A DNA stretch of 64,000 nt, taken from the NCBI RefSeq assembly GCF_014648035.1, contig NZ_BMQI01000002.1, forward strand, positions 1 to 64,000. Reading direction: 5' to 3'. Both the position numbers and the translations under genes were made by a program. Below the pieces are notes generated by a model that was not told the origin of the DNA, made no database searches, and saw only the letters and a list, made by a program, of their open reading frames with translations. Positions within the stretch are counted from its first letter, which is position 1. Each line of letters begins with the position of its first letter. Shown piece by piece: positions 26,301 through 36,200 of this stretch. Source of the DNA: Shewanella algicola. Its GTDB lineage: Bacteria; Pseudomonadota; Gammaproteobacteria; Enterobacterales; Shewanellaceae.

Positions 26301-29300
26301 ACAAGTGATCAAAACCGAATACGTTGAAGTAGCTGGTGCACCAACTGCATCAGCTGACGCACCTATTGCACAAGCGCCTCTTACACAAGCAACGCCGCAG
26401 CCAGCGCACGCTAGCCAAACAACAGCTCAAGCGACTATCGCGCAAACGAACACAGCGGTAAGCAACGACAGCTTAAGTGCATTTTTTGCCGCCCAGCAAC
26501 AAACGGCAACATTACATCAGCAGTTTTTAGCTATACCGCAACAGTATGGCGATACTTTTAATCAACTGATGACAGCCCAAGCACAAATGGCTTCATCAGG
26601 GGTTGCTATCCCAGAAAGCTTGCAACGTTCGATGGAATTATTCCACCAGCATCAAGCGCAAACACTGCAAAGTCACACACAATTTTTAACCCTACAAGCA
26701 CAAACTAGCCAGGCTGCATTGGCCATGCTACAAGGTCAAGCACCAAGTGCTCCAGTGAGCAGGTTTGCCAATACCGCCACAGCGCCTCAAGAGGCTGCAA
26801 CGCCTGTTGCTGCTCCCCAAAAACCAGTGATGACTCAAGCAGCTGCGGCTACACCTATTGCAGCCGCGGCCACAACACCAGTAACAGAAGTACCAGTGCC
26901 AGTAGTATCAGAGCCTATCGCTCAAATGGCTCAACCAACAGCATCTATGACTACAACATCACCAGTAGTAAGTGCATCAACAGGCTTATCTGCTGACACA
27001 GTCCAACAGACCATGATGGCAGTAGTTGCCGACAAAACCGGTTACCCTACTGAAATGCTAGAACTTGGCATGGATATGGAAGCCGATTTGGGCATCGACT
27101 CCATCAAACGTGTGGAGATCTTAGGTACAGTGCAAGATGAGTTACCAGGCTTGCCAGAGCTCAGCCCAGAAGATTTAGCTGAATGTCGCACCTTAGGTGA
27201 GATTGTTAATTACATGCAATCAAAATTATCAACCTCGCCAGCGTCTGTATCAACACCAGCGGCTAGCACACCTGCTACACAAGTATCAGCAACACCAACG
27301 TCAGGCTTAAGTGCAGATACTGTACTTAGCACTATGTTAAGTGTGGTTGCTGATAAAACCGGTTACCCAACAGAAATGCTTGAGCTTGGCATGGACATGG
27401 AAGCCGATCTAGGGATCGACTCAATCAAGCGCGTCGAGATTTTAGGTACAGTACAAGATGAGCTACCAGGCTTGCCTGAACTCAACCCTGAAGACTTAGC
27501 AGAGTGTCGTACTTTGGGCGAGATTGTTGATTATATGCAATCTAAGCTGTCAGCAGCTCCAGTGGCTGCACAAGTTCAAGCGCAAACGGTGCCAACATCT
27601 CCTGCTCAAGCATCAGCACCGGCATCAGGCTTAAGCGCGGAAACAGTGTTAACCACCATGATGTCTGTGGTCGCCGATAAAACCGGTTACCCAACGGAAA
27701 TGCTTGAACTCGGCATGGATATGGAAGCCGATCTAGGGATCGACTCAATCAAGCGCGTAGAGATTTTAGGTACAGTCCAAGATGAGTTACCAGACTTGCC
27801 AGAACTCAATCCAGAAGATTTAGCTGAGTGTCGCACTCTAGGCGAGATTGTTGACTACATGCAATCTAAGCTAGCTCCAGTGGCTGCACTAGTTCAAGCG
27901 CAAACGGTGCAAACGTCCCCCGTTCAAGCATCAGGCTTAAGTGCAGACACAGTTCTTAGCACTATGATGTCAGTGGTAGCCGATAAAACCGGTTATCCAG
28001 CAGAGATGCTTGAACTGACCATGGACATGGAAGCCGATTTAGGGATTGACTCAATCAAGCGCGTAGAGATTTTAGGCACAGTGCAAGATGAGCTACCGGG
28101 CTTACCAGAACTCAATCCTGAAGATTTAGCTGAATGCCGCACCTTAGGCGAGATTGTTGACTATATGCAATCTAATCTAGCACCAGTAAAGGAATCAACT
28201 GTCCAAACGTCAGCAGCTCAAACATCACCAGCTCAAGCATCTGCGCCAACCTCTGGTTTAAGCGCTGAAGTCGTATTGACTACCATGATGTCAGTGGTGG
28301 CAGATAAAACCGGTTACCCAGCAGAAATGCTCGAGTTGACCATGGACATGGAAGCCGACTTGGGTATCGACTCAATCAAGCGCGTCGAGATTTTAGGCAC
28401 CGTACAAGATGAACTAGCCGACTTACCTGATCTGAATCCAGAAGATTTAGCCGAATGTCGTACATTGGGCGAAATCGTCAGCTACATGCAAACAACCCTA
28501 AGCGCGCAAAATTCAACTGCGACAGCCACGGCAGAACAAAGCAGCGCAACAGCTAAGACAACACTTGATAGCACAGACTTACCGCCACACAGCGGGGTAG
28601 CGCTAAAAAAGTTGCCAGCGGCGGATAAACTCGAAGCATGTTATTCAACAGACAGCTGCATTGTCATCACTGATGACGGACATAATGCCGGTGTGCTTGC
28701 TGAAAAACTTAATGCCAAAGGATTAACCGTCGCCGTTATTCGTAACCCAGAAAGCATCAACGCTGCTCACTCGCCATTAAGCAGCGACATCAACAGCTAC
28801 ACCTTAACCAGCATTGATGATGCAGCCATTGCCAAGGTGATCACTGAGATAAGTGCTAAACACTCTATTGCGGGCTTTGTGCACTTACAGCCGCAGTTTA
28901 ACGCTGACAGCAAAGACTTAGTCAGTTGCAATGAGGCAGCAAAAGCCGCTGTTGATAACGCCTTTTTATGGGCGAAACATCTGCATGCTGAATTTGCTAA
29001 GCCACTGCAATCACGCTTAAGTTACTTTACCGTGAGCCGTATCGATGGTGGCTTTGGTTATCTTGATAGCGCAGCACTCAGTAATGCAGAGCTTAACCAG
29101 GCAGCACTGTCTGGGCTCACCAAAACCTTAAGCCATGAATGGCCAAATGTGTTCTGCCGCGCGCTTGATATCGCCAATGATATTGATGCCAAATCGTTTG
29201 CCAATGCCATTATTGCTGAATTGTTTGATGTTAATGGCGACGCACCAAATGCTAAACGCATTACAGAAGTCGGCATTAGTCAACAAGGTCGCGTAACGTT

Positions 29301-31188
29301 AACTGCGGCGAGTCAACCTAACACCAGTGCAAGCTATCCTGCAGCCCAACTGACACAGCAAGACAATGTATTAGTGACTGGCGGCGCTAAAGGTGTCACT
29401 TTTGAATGTGCGCTAACACTGGCCAAGCAGTGCCAATCGCACTTTGTATTAGCTGGTCGCAGTCAGCACCTTGGTAATGACATGCCAGCCTGGGCTCAAG
29501 GTAAACAAGCCTCAGAGTTGAAAGCTGCCGCCATTAGTTACATTCAATCCCAAGGCAAAAAACCCACACCAAAGCAAATTGATGCATTAGTATGGCCAGT
29601 ACAAAGTAGCTTAGAGATTGACCGTGCCCTCGCCGCCTTTACCAAGGTTGGCGCCAGCGCCCAATATGTTGCTATGGATGTCAGCAATGCTAAAGGCGTT
29701 ATCGACGCACTGGCAGAGTTAACTGATGCTAACGGTAAAAAATTAGTCATCAATGGCGTTATTCATGGTGCAGGCGTATTAGCGGATAAGCACATTCAAG
29801 ACAAAACACTAGATGAACTGAACCGCGTATACAGCACCAAGGTAACAGGCGTGGCAAGCATCATTAATGCGCTTGAACCACAACAGATCAAATTAGTCGC
29901 CATGTTCTCGTCGGCGGCAGGTTTTTATGGCAACACAGGTCAAAGTGACTATGCGATGTCGAATGAGATTCTCAATAAAACCGCATTAAAATTGGCCGCA
30001 CAATTGCCACAAGCCAAAGTCATGAGCTTTAACTGGGGTCCATGGGACGGCGGCATGGTAAGTTCTGCGCTGAAAAAAATGTTTGTTGAACGTGGTGTAT
30101 ACGTGATCCCGCTTCAAGCTGGGGCCAACTTATTTGCTCATAGTTTATTAAGCTCGCAAGGCGTGCAGATGTTGATTGGTTCAGACATGCAAGGCTCAGG
30201 CACACAGGATGCAACTGCAAAAAAGCCTAATGCGAACACTTTGCCACACGCAGAGGGTTCGCTGACGTTTTCTGCGCCATATTGGGCTGCAGATACCCAA
30301 ACCATTACAGTGACACGGGTGCTGCAACCTAATGAGCTTGCATTTGTAAACGATCACCGCATTGCCGGCAACCCAGTGTTGCCGACGGTGTGTGCTATCC
30401 AGTGGATGCGCGAAACTGCACAAACCTTGTGCCATGTGCCTGTAAGTATTGCTGACTATAAATTGCTTAAAGGGGTTATTTTTGACACCGACAAAGCTCA
30501 TTTACTAAAGCTGCAACTCACCCAAACTGACACAGGCTTAAGTGCATTGATTTCGAGCTGTGTATTAGACGAGCCTGACAGCACAATGAAGCCGCAATAT
30601 CAGGCAACATTAGGCGTCAATGGCGCGCTAACGCCCTCCGCGGTTGCTCAGTCGTCATTATCGGCAACCATGCTACAAAAGCTAGCACAGATGCCCGCAA
30701 TACATGCTGGCAATACCTTGTATCAAAACGGCACCTTGTTCCATGGGCCGCGCTTGCAGGGTATTAAGCAAGTGTTGAGTTTTGATGATGCCGAGCTGCT
30801 ATGTCAGGTTAAGTTACCGCAAATAGATCCTGCCGACTGCTCGGGCTTTGCGCCATCGGCAGTATCCGGTGGTAGCCAAATATTTGCCGAAGATTTGCTG
30901 TTACAGGCCATGTTGGTTTGGGCAAGACTCAAATACGATGCTGCCAGTTTGCCATCATCAATGGGGCAATTTATCACGGTAGCACCTTTTGCCAGTGGCG
31001 ATGAGGGTTACATTCTGCTTGAGGTGGTAAAACACAGCGGCAGAATGTTAATCGCTAATGTGAGTTTGTATCATCAAGATGGACGTTTAAGCTGTCAAAT
31101 GCATGATGCCAAAATCACCATAAGCAAAACGCTGAATCAGGCCTTTATCAATCAACATGAAAATCAGCACAGCAAGGATAACGTGTGA
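23290..31188 (+). CDS. pfaA: PfaA, PUFA synthase multidomain subunit with five ACPs
   Basis: The main iterative polyketide-type subunit of EPA synthesis, 2632 residues, cytosolic. Domains in order: ketosynthase (about 15-480; active Cys217 in DAACAGS, His in EAHGTGT and GHTKSTAG), malonyl-CoA acyltransferase (about 600-900; Ser699 in GHSFGE), a low-complexity linker with a charged coiled stretch (VEKIVEKIVEKQ), and five tandem acyl carrier domains with phosphopantetheine serines 1271, 1378, 1486, 1588 and 1695 (motif LGIDSIKR). Then come a ketoreductase (about 2025-2290; TGGAKGV and Tyr2221 in YAMSN) and a C-terminal dehydratase-like hot-dog domain (about 2330-2620; His2356 in HRIAGNPVLP and EDLLLQ). 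It needs a separate phosphopantetheinyl transferase, PfaE, not present here. It begins 17 bases inside pfaR and its end overlaps pfaB by 4 bases. Confidence 0.98.
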   Translation: MSQSSNIDKRLNKRLKDMPIAIVGMASIFANSRYLNKFWDLISEKIDAIVDIPDSHWNADDYYDADKSAPDKSYCKRGGFLPEVDFNPMEFGLPPNILELTDTSQLLSLVVAKEVLADAGIDAQYDTDRIGITLGVGGGQKINHSLSSRLQYPVLKKVFKNSGISDQDSQMLIKKFQDQYIHWEENSFPGSLGNVIAGRIANRFDLGGMNCVVDAACAGSLAAMRMAITELVEGRSDMMITGGVCTDNSPSMYMSFSKTPAFTTNDTIQPFDTDSKGMMIGEGIGMVAIKRLEDAERDGDKIYAVIKGIGASSDGKFKSIYAPRPEGQAKALKRAYDDAGFAPHTVGLIEAHGTGTAAGDIAEFNGLKSVFAEDNDTQQHIALGSVKSQVGHTKSTAGTAGVIKAALALHHKVLPPTINVSKPHPKLGISDSPFYLNTETRPWLPRADDTPRRAGISSFGFGGTNFHIVLEEYRQDHARNDKYRQRAVPQSLLISADSKAALQSQLAELQAEIAAIDTSKANSQELALTELAQRFAITDIAPTAARFGLVVASIADLTVQLTQALAQLTNNDADNWQLPSGASYRNASLVNKSAAPKVAALFAGQGAQYVNMATELACFYPEMRQQLMQADKVFAKHKQTPLSQIMYPIPAFEAQDIAAQQAALTNTAYAQSAIGAVSMGQYALLIQAGFSPDMVAGHSFGELSALCAAGVISQDDYYQLAFARGQAMAATPADQDPGAMYAIIVPPQGAEQGVSQLENCISAFDGVKVANYNAPTQLVIAGPTDACADAAKAITAELGFKAIALPVSGAFHTPLVGHAQKPFAKAISKVKFAKPKVALYANSTGQLHPSDGKAIQAAFSEHMLQSVRFSEQLVAMYDAGARVFVEFGPKNILQKLVEATLGNKAEAVSVVSLNPNPKGSSDTQLRQAATQLAVLGVALTEVDPYQAPIAELAKTSPMNVKLTAQNYISPSTQAKMQKSLQSGEVTSKTVEVPVEKIVEKIVEKQVIKTEYVEVAGAPTASADAPIAQAPLTQATPQPAHASQTTAQATIAQTNTAVSNDSLSAFFAAQQQTATLHQQFLAIPQQYGDTFNQLMTAQAQMASSGVAIPESLQRSMELFHQHQAQTLQSHTQFLTLQAQTSQAALAMLQGQAPSAPVSRFANTATAPQEAATPVAAPQKPVMTQAAAATPIAAAATTPVTEVPVPVVSEPIAQMAQPTASMTTTSPVVSASTGLSADTVQQTMMAVVADKTGYPTEMLELGMDMEADLGIDSIKRVEILGTVQDELPGLPELSPEDLAECRTLGEIVNYMQSKLSTSPASVSTPAASTPATQVSATPTSGLSADTVLSTMLSVVADKTGYPTEMLELGMDMEADLGIDSIKRVEILGTVQDELPGLPELNPEDLAECRTLGEIVDYMQSKLSAAPVAAQVQAQTVPTSPAQASAPASGLSAETVLTTMMSVVADKTGYPTEMLELGMDMEADLGIDSIKRVEILGTVQDELPDLPELNPEDLAECRTLGEIVDYMQSKLAPVAALVQAQTVQTSPVQASGLSADTVLSTMMSVVADKTGYPAEMLELTMDMEADLGIDSIKRVEILGTVQDELPGLPELNPEDLAECRTLGEIVDYMQSNLAPVKESTVQTSAAQTSPAQASAPTSGLSAEVVLTTMMSVVADKTGYPAEMLELTMDMEADLGIDSIKRVEILGTVQDELADLPDLNPEDLAECRTLGEIVSYMQTTLSAQNSTATATAEQSSATAKTTLDSTDLPPHSGVALKKLPAADKLEACYSTDSCIVITDDGHNAGVLAEKLNAKGLTVAVIRNPESINAAHSPLSSDINSYTLTSIDDAAIAKVITEISAKHSIAGFVHLQPQFNADSKDLVSCNEAAKAAVDNAFLWAKHLHAEFAKPLQSRLSYFTVSRIDGGFGYLDSAALSNAELNQAALSGLTKTLSHEWPNVFCRALDIANDIDAKSFANAIIAELFDVNGDAPNAKRITEVGISQQGRVTLTAASQPNTSASYPAAQLTQQDNVLVTGGAKGVTFECALTLAKQCQSHFVLAGRSQHLGNDMPAWAQGKQASELKAAAISYIQSQGKKPTPKQIDALVWPVQSSLEIDRALAAFTKVGASAQYVAMDVSNAKGVIDALAELTDANGKKLVINGVIHGAGVLADKHIQDKTLDELNRVYSTKVTGVASIINALEPQQIKLVAMFSSAAGFYGNTGQSDYAMSNEILNKTALKLAAQLPQAKVMSFNWGPWDGGMVSSALKKMFVERGVYVIPLQAGANLFAHSLLSSQGVQMLIGSDMQGSGTQDATAKKPNANTLPHAEGSLTFSAPYWAADTQTITVTRVLQPNELAFVNDHRIAGNPVLPTVCAIQWMRETAQTLCHVPVSIADYKLLKGVIFDTDKAHLLKLQLTQTDTGLSALISSCVLDEPDSTMKPQYQATLGVNGALTPSAVAQSSLSATMLQKLAQMPAIHAGNTLYQNGTLFHGPRLQGIKQVLSFDDAELLCQVKLPQIDPADCSGFAPSAVSGGSQIFAEDLLLQAMLVWARLKYDAASLPSSMGQFITVAPFASGDEGYILLEVVKHSGRMLIANVSLYHQDGRLSCQMHDAKITISKTLNQAFINQHENQHSKDNV
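26985..28500 (+). repeat. Five-copy acyl carrier protein repeat array in pfaA
   Basis: Five units of about 100-108 codons, each an ACP of about 75 residues plus an Ala/Pro/Gln/Thr linker. The cores are nearly identical in protein (EADLGIDSIKRVEILGTVQDEL), while linkers differ. Units 1-3 read PTEMLELGMDMEA and units 4-5 read PAEMLELTMDMEA, so two sub-types exist. Units 2 and 3 share long identical DNA around the serine codon, which suggests recent gene conversion or duplication. Confidence 0.9.
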
Positions 31189-33278
31189 CCTTTTCAGTAA
31201 ACGCGATGTCCGCAGACCAACAAGCAGCGTTAACCACAAAGTTAACCGCTGATCTCAAACAACAACAAGCCAAGCCAATGCGCCTGGCCTTGTTGTTGGC
31301 AGCGCCTGATGCCAACAGTGTGAGCAATTTATCCATAAAGCATCAGCCGTTAGATGCTCAGTTGTTAGACGATCAGTTGCTAGAAGCCCTGCTGTTAGAC
31401 GCGGCAGGCCTGCTTGGCAATCATAGCTGCGATATTGTGAATCTTAACGATAAACTGTGGATTATGCCGGCAATCACTGCGGCTAAAAATGGCTTACATG
31501 CTCATGCCTATTTAAACGGAATAGGTTGTGGTGATAAGGCCGATCAAGCAATGGCTCAGGCACTGGCTCATGCCAAAAGACAATATACCCAACCTCAAGC
31601 GGTAGAGTTAACTCAGGCTAATAATGCACTCAATGCATTGGTCGCGCTTATAAAAGACATTGCCTATCGACGTGTACCCAACAGTCAAGATTTTTGGTTT
31701 ACGCCAGCACACCAAAGCCGCGTGGCAAGCTTGTGTTACCCAAGTAACATCGGAGTGCTCGCACTCGTGCTCACCCAGGGTAGTCAATTGCTTAGCGCTA
31801 AACCATTATTAGCAACGAACCGATTAATGCTGCCATTATCAGCACAAAATATTGCCAATTTACACACACAGTTAACGACCGTTAGCAACGCACTCAGCGA
31901 GCCATGCGATGAGCTAAGCCTGCTTAAATTTATCCGCCAACAGTGGCAACAATACCAATTGCAAACGCCTTATGCCTTGGTGTTAATGGCGACAAGTCAA
32001 AGCGGTTTACAGCAAGAAGCATCTGCTATGCTCGCAGCACTCGAGGCGCAGCAAACTCAACACAGCACAACGCTTAACAACACAAGGTTACACTACAAAA
32101 CGCCTGCAGGCAGTTGCTTGACTACTTCGCCATTAGGCGCCAACGGGCTGAGTTTTGTCTACCCAGGTGTCGGCACGGTTTACCCACAAATGTTTAGCCA
32201 GCTCGGTCATGTTTTTCCTCAGGTATTTGCTAAGTTAGAGGCTCAAGGCGACTTGCCCGCCATGCTGCAAACTCAAGCGATTTATGCCACTGCAGAGAAA
32301 AACAACAACCACATGAGCCTCAGTGAGCTTGCCATTGCCGGTGTTGGCGCAAGTTACATGCTTAGCAAAATATTGCAGGATGAATTTGAGATAACACCGG
32401 CCTTCGCTTTGGGTTACTCTATGGGCGAAGCCGCCATGTGGGCCAGTTTAGGTGTATGGCAAGCCCCGCACCAGTTAATCGATTCAACCCAAAATAGCAG
32501 TATTTTCAATCAAGACATTTCAGGTGAGCTTCGCTGTGTAAGACAAGCCTGGCAATTAGCAAATGATGAACCGATAGTGTGGAACAGCTTTGTGACCCGC
32601 GCCACGGTTGCCGAAATCAGCCCGCATTTAGCCGATTACCCTCGCGCGTACATTGCCATTATTCAGGGCGACAGCTTAGTGCTCGCTGGCTGCGAGCAAA
32701 GCTGTAAAGCATTACTTAAACAAGCTGGTAAACGTGGCATAGCGGCCAATAGAGTCACGGCAATGCATACTCCCGCAGCACTCAATATTATTGACGATGT
32801 AAAACAGTTTTATCTGCAACCATTAGCCGCAACGCTGCCGACATCGACTCAGTTTTTATCGGCAGCACAAAAACAGCCAATTGAATTAACATCGCATGCT
32901 ATTGCTCAGTCGATTGCCGACACCTTTTGTCATCCACTGAACTTTAGCCAGCTTATCAGCGACTCAATTAGCCAAGGCTGTCGTTTATTTGTCGAAGTCG
33001 GCGCCGACAGACAAACCGCCACCTTAATCGATAAAATTATTGGCCAACAAACAACCGATGTGCAGGCGCAAGCATTGGCCGTTAATGCTAAAGGTGCTGA
33101 CGACATCAACAGTTTATTGAAATGTTTAGCCCAGTTAATGACTCACAGAGTACCCATGTCATTAACCCCGTTTACGCAAAACTTAAACGAAGCCATCGAA
33201 CAACAAACCTTATTCATTGCCGCCAACAGCTTTGCTGTTGAACATGGTGACACTTTATTAGAAGGAGAACCTCATTGA
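31185..33278 (+). CDS. pfaB: PfaB, acyltransferase subunit of PUFA synthase
   Basis: A 697-residue protein with one recognisable acyltransferase domain (about 315-640; nucleophile Ser412 in GYSMGEA, with conserved SFVTRATV and a late MHTPAAL His region). The N-terminal 300 residues look like a degenerate ketosynthase-type scaffold. PfaB is regarded as a determinant of which final product (EPA or DHA) the synthase makes. The start is GTG at 31185, whose GTGA overlaps the pfaA stop; an ATG lies seven codons further. Its translation is therefore probably coupled to pfaA. Confidence 0.95.
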   Translation: MTFSVNAMSADQQAALTTKLTADLKQQQAKPMRLALLLAAPDANSVSNLSIKHQPLDAQLLDDQLLEALLLDAAGLLGNHSCDIVNLNDKLWIMPAITAAKNGLHAHAYLNGIGCGDKADQAMAQALAHAKRQYTQPQAVELTQANNALNALVALIKDIAYRRVPNSQDFWFTPAHQSRVASLCYPSNIGVLALVLTQGSQLLSAKPLLATNRLMLPLSAQNIANLHTQLTTVSNALSEPCDELSLLKFIRQQWQQYQLQTPYALVLMATSQSGLQQEASAMLAALEAQQTQHSTTLNNTRLHYKTPAGSCLTTSPLGANGLSFVYPGVGTVYPQMFSQLGHVFPQVFAKLEAQGDLPAMLQTQAIYATAEKNNNHMSLSELAIAGVGASYMLSKILQDEFEITPAFALGYSMGEAAMWASLGVWQAPHQLIDSTQNSSIFNQDISGELRCVRQAWQLANDEPIVWNSFVTRATVAEISPHLADYPRAYIAIIQGDSLVLAGCEQSCKALLKQAGKRGIAANRVTAMHTPAALNIIDDVKQFYLQPLAATLPTSTQFLSAAQKQPIELTSHAIAQSIADTFCHPLNFSQLISDSISQGCRLFVEVGADRQTATLIDKIIGQQTTDVQAQALAVNAKGADDINSLLKCLAQLMTHRVPMSLTPFTQNLNEAIEQQTLFIAANSFAVEHGDTLLEGEPH

Positions 33279-36200
33279 GTTCTCAAGCTGCTCCCAAGAT
33301 AGCCATTGTAGGCTTAGCCAATCAATATCCCGATGCCGATACTCCGGCAAAATTTTGGCAAAACCTCATCAACAAAAAAGATTCACGCAGCCAAATAAGC
33401 GCACAAAAACTCAATGCATCACCAGACGACTATATTGGTGTGCAGGGTCAGTCAGACCGTTTTTATTGCGACAAAGGCGGATACATTCAGAATTTCAGTT
33501 TTAATTCTGATGGTTATCATATCGATAGCAACGCGTTTGACGGCCTAGACGACAGCTTTTTATGGGCCACCGACACAGCACGTAACGCCTTAGTCGATGC
33601 AGGGATTACCGATCTTAATCATCCTAGCTTACAGCGTACCGGTATTGTGATGGGCGCCTTGTCGTTCCCAACGGCTAAATCAAACCAGTTGTTTGTGCCG
33701 CTGTATCACAGCGTGGTCGAAAAAGCCTTACAAACCAAACTACAGCAGCCTAATTTTGTGTTGCAAGATTTTGGTTTAACCGCACAAAACCAACAATACA
33801 ATTGGCGCAATGGCGCAGTGGCTCACAATGCCTCAAAGCTGGTGGCTGATGCCTTAGGGCTGGGCGGCGCGCAATTAAGCCTAGATGCGGCCTGTGCTAG
33901 CTCTGTTTATGCATTAAAGCTTGCCTGTGATTATTTGCATACTGGTAAAGCCGACATGATGCTGGCTGGCGCGGTATCGGGCGCAGATCCCTTTTTTATC
34001 GACATGGGTTTTTCGATTTTTCACGCCTATCCAGACCACGGCATTTCAGCGCCGTTTGACAGCAACAGCAAAGGCTTGTTTGCCGGTGAAGGTTCTGGGG
34101 TGTTAGTGCTAAAACGCCTTGAAGATGCCCAGCGTGATGGCGACCATATTTATGCCCTCGTCAGCGGCATTGGTTTATCAAACGACGGTAAAGGCCAGTT
34201 TGTGCTTAGCCCAAACAGTAAAGGCCAAGTGCAAGCATTCGAACGAGCATATCGTGAAGCCGCCTTGTTAGACTCAAGCATTACCCCTGCCAGCATTGAA
34301 GTGATTGAATGCCATGCCACGGGGACGCCATTAGGCGACAAAGTTGAGTTAACTTCAATGGAGCGCTTTTTTGAAGATAAACTCAATGGCAGTGCCACAC
34401 CATTGATTGGCTCGGCTAAATCTAATTTGGGCCACTTACTCACCGCAGCGGGTATGCCAGGGATCATGAAAATGATTTTTGCTATGCGTGAAGGTGTGTT
34501 ACCACCGAGTATTAATATCAGCGCACCTATCGCCTCTCCTAATGGCTTATTTGGTCAGGCGGCCTTGCCAAGTGAAGTGCTACCTTGGCCAGATAAAGCC
34601 GGTAATAATGCCCGTCATGCTGGCGTGTCAGTATTTGGTTTTGGGGGCTGTAATGCTCACCTGTTGTTAGAGTCTTACTCTGAAACAGCGGTAACATCAC
34701 CAGCCCCGACTCAAATGGTTAACGCCAGCGAGCAGCCGATGCACATTACCGGTATGGCCGCTCACTTTGGCCAGTGCAGTAGCATTAATCAGCTTGCTGA
34801 GCGTATTCGCGCCAAGCAACATTTGTTTACCCCATTACCGACTCAGCGCTGGAAAGGCATCAACAAGCATCCAGAACTGTTGGCCAAATATGGTATTGAG
34901 CAGGTGCCTCATGGCGCTTACATAAATCAATTCGACTTTGACTTTTTACGCTTTAAAGTGCCGCCGAATGAAGACGACCGATTAATATCGCAGCAGTTGT
35001 TATTGATCAAAGTCGCCGACGAAGCCATTGTAAATGCCAACCTTAAACCCGGCAGCAAAGTGGCGGTGTTAGTAGCCATGGAAACCGAGCTAGAATTACA
35101 TCAATTCCGTGGTCGAGTGAACTTACACAGCCAACTCGCGCAAAGCTTAGCCGCTCAAGGTGTTAAACTCAGCGGCGATGAATACCAGGCCCTTGAAGCT
35201 ATCGCTATGGACAGCGTGCTCGATGCCGCCAAATTAAACCAGTACACCAGTTTTATTGGCAATATTATGGCGTCGCGGATTTCATCGCTATGGGACTTCA
35301 ACGGCCCCGCCTTTACCATTTCGGCCGCTGAACAATCGGTTAATCGCTGTATTGATGTGGCACAAAACTTATTTGCCATGGGCTCGTTACAAGAACCGCT
35401 CGATGCGGTGATTATTGCTGCGGTTGATTTGTCCGGCAGTATTGAAAACTGTTTACTCAACAATGCACGCCTGCAAGTAGCAGGAATGCAAACTGCGGGC
35501 TTATCGGCTAGCAACATTCACTTAGGTGAAGGTGCTGGCGCGATTGTATTACAGCAAGATCATCCAACCGACAGCTTTGCCAGTATTGATGCCGTGCAGT
35601 TTGCCAAGCAAGATCAGCTCAAACTCGAGCAAACTTGCGATATTAACGAACTCAATATTGCCCCGCTTTGCCAACAGTCTGATTTTGGGCTGCAGCTAAC
35701 GAGTCAGTTAACTCAAATAGCTAAGCCAAATAGCATTACAAGCGCTCAGCATGTGTTAGGCCATACCTTTGCTGCCTCTGGCATGGCAAGCTTGCTTAAT
35801 GCACTCATCCAAAGTCAGCAGTTACAACAAGCGGACGTTAATGCACAGGTGATTAGCGCCAGTGAAAATCAATACTCTCGCATTGGTTTATCGCTTAATA
35901 CATTACAGCAACAGGCGCTTGCCAATCGCTTAAGTCAGCCGCTCACAGAGCAGCTGACCAAAAGCGCCAAGCTAAGCTTGATTAAACAAGTCAGTTTAGG
36001 TGGCCGCGATATCTATCAACACATTGTCGACAGCCCAGTTGCTGCTATCGATAACATTGTTAGCCAATGCGCGTCGATTAAACCCATTTCAGTGGAACAA
36101 GCCCCAACAAAAATGAATATAAACGAGCCCACTATGCCCGCAAGCCATTCAGCACTCAATCCAGGTACGCAGCCGCAAACAACACATCAGACTCATTCGA

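Noticed and set aside
26985..28500. Repeat array as CRISPR or mobile repeat
   Set aside because: It is in frame within pfaA and encodes five ACP domains.
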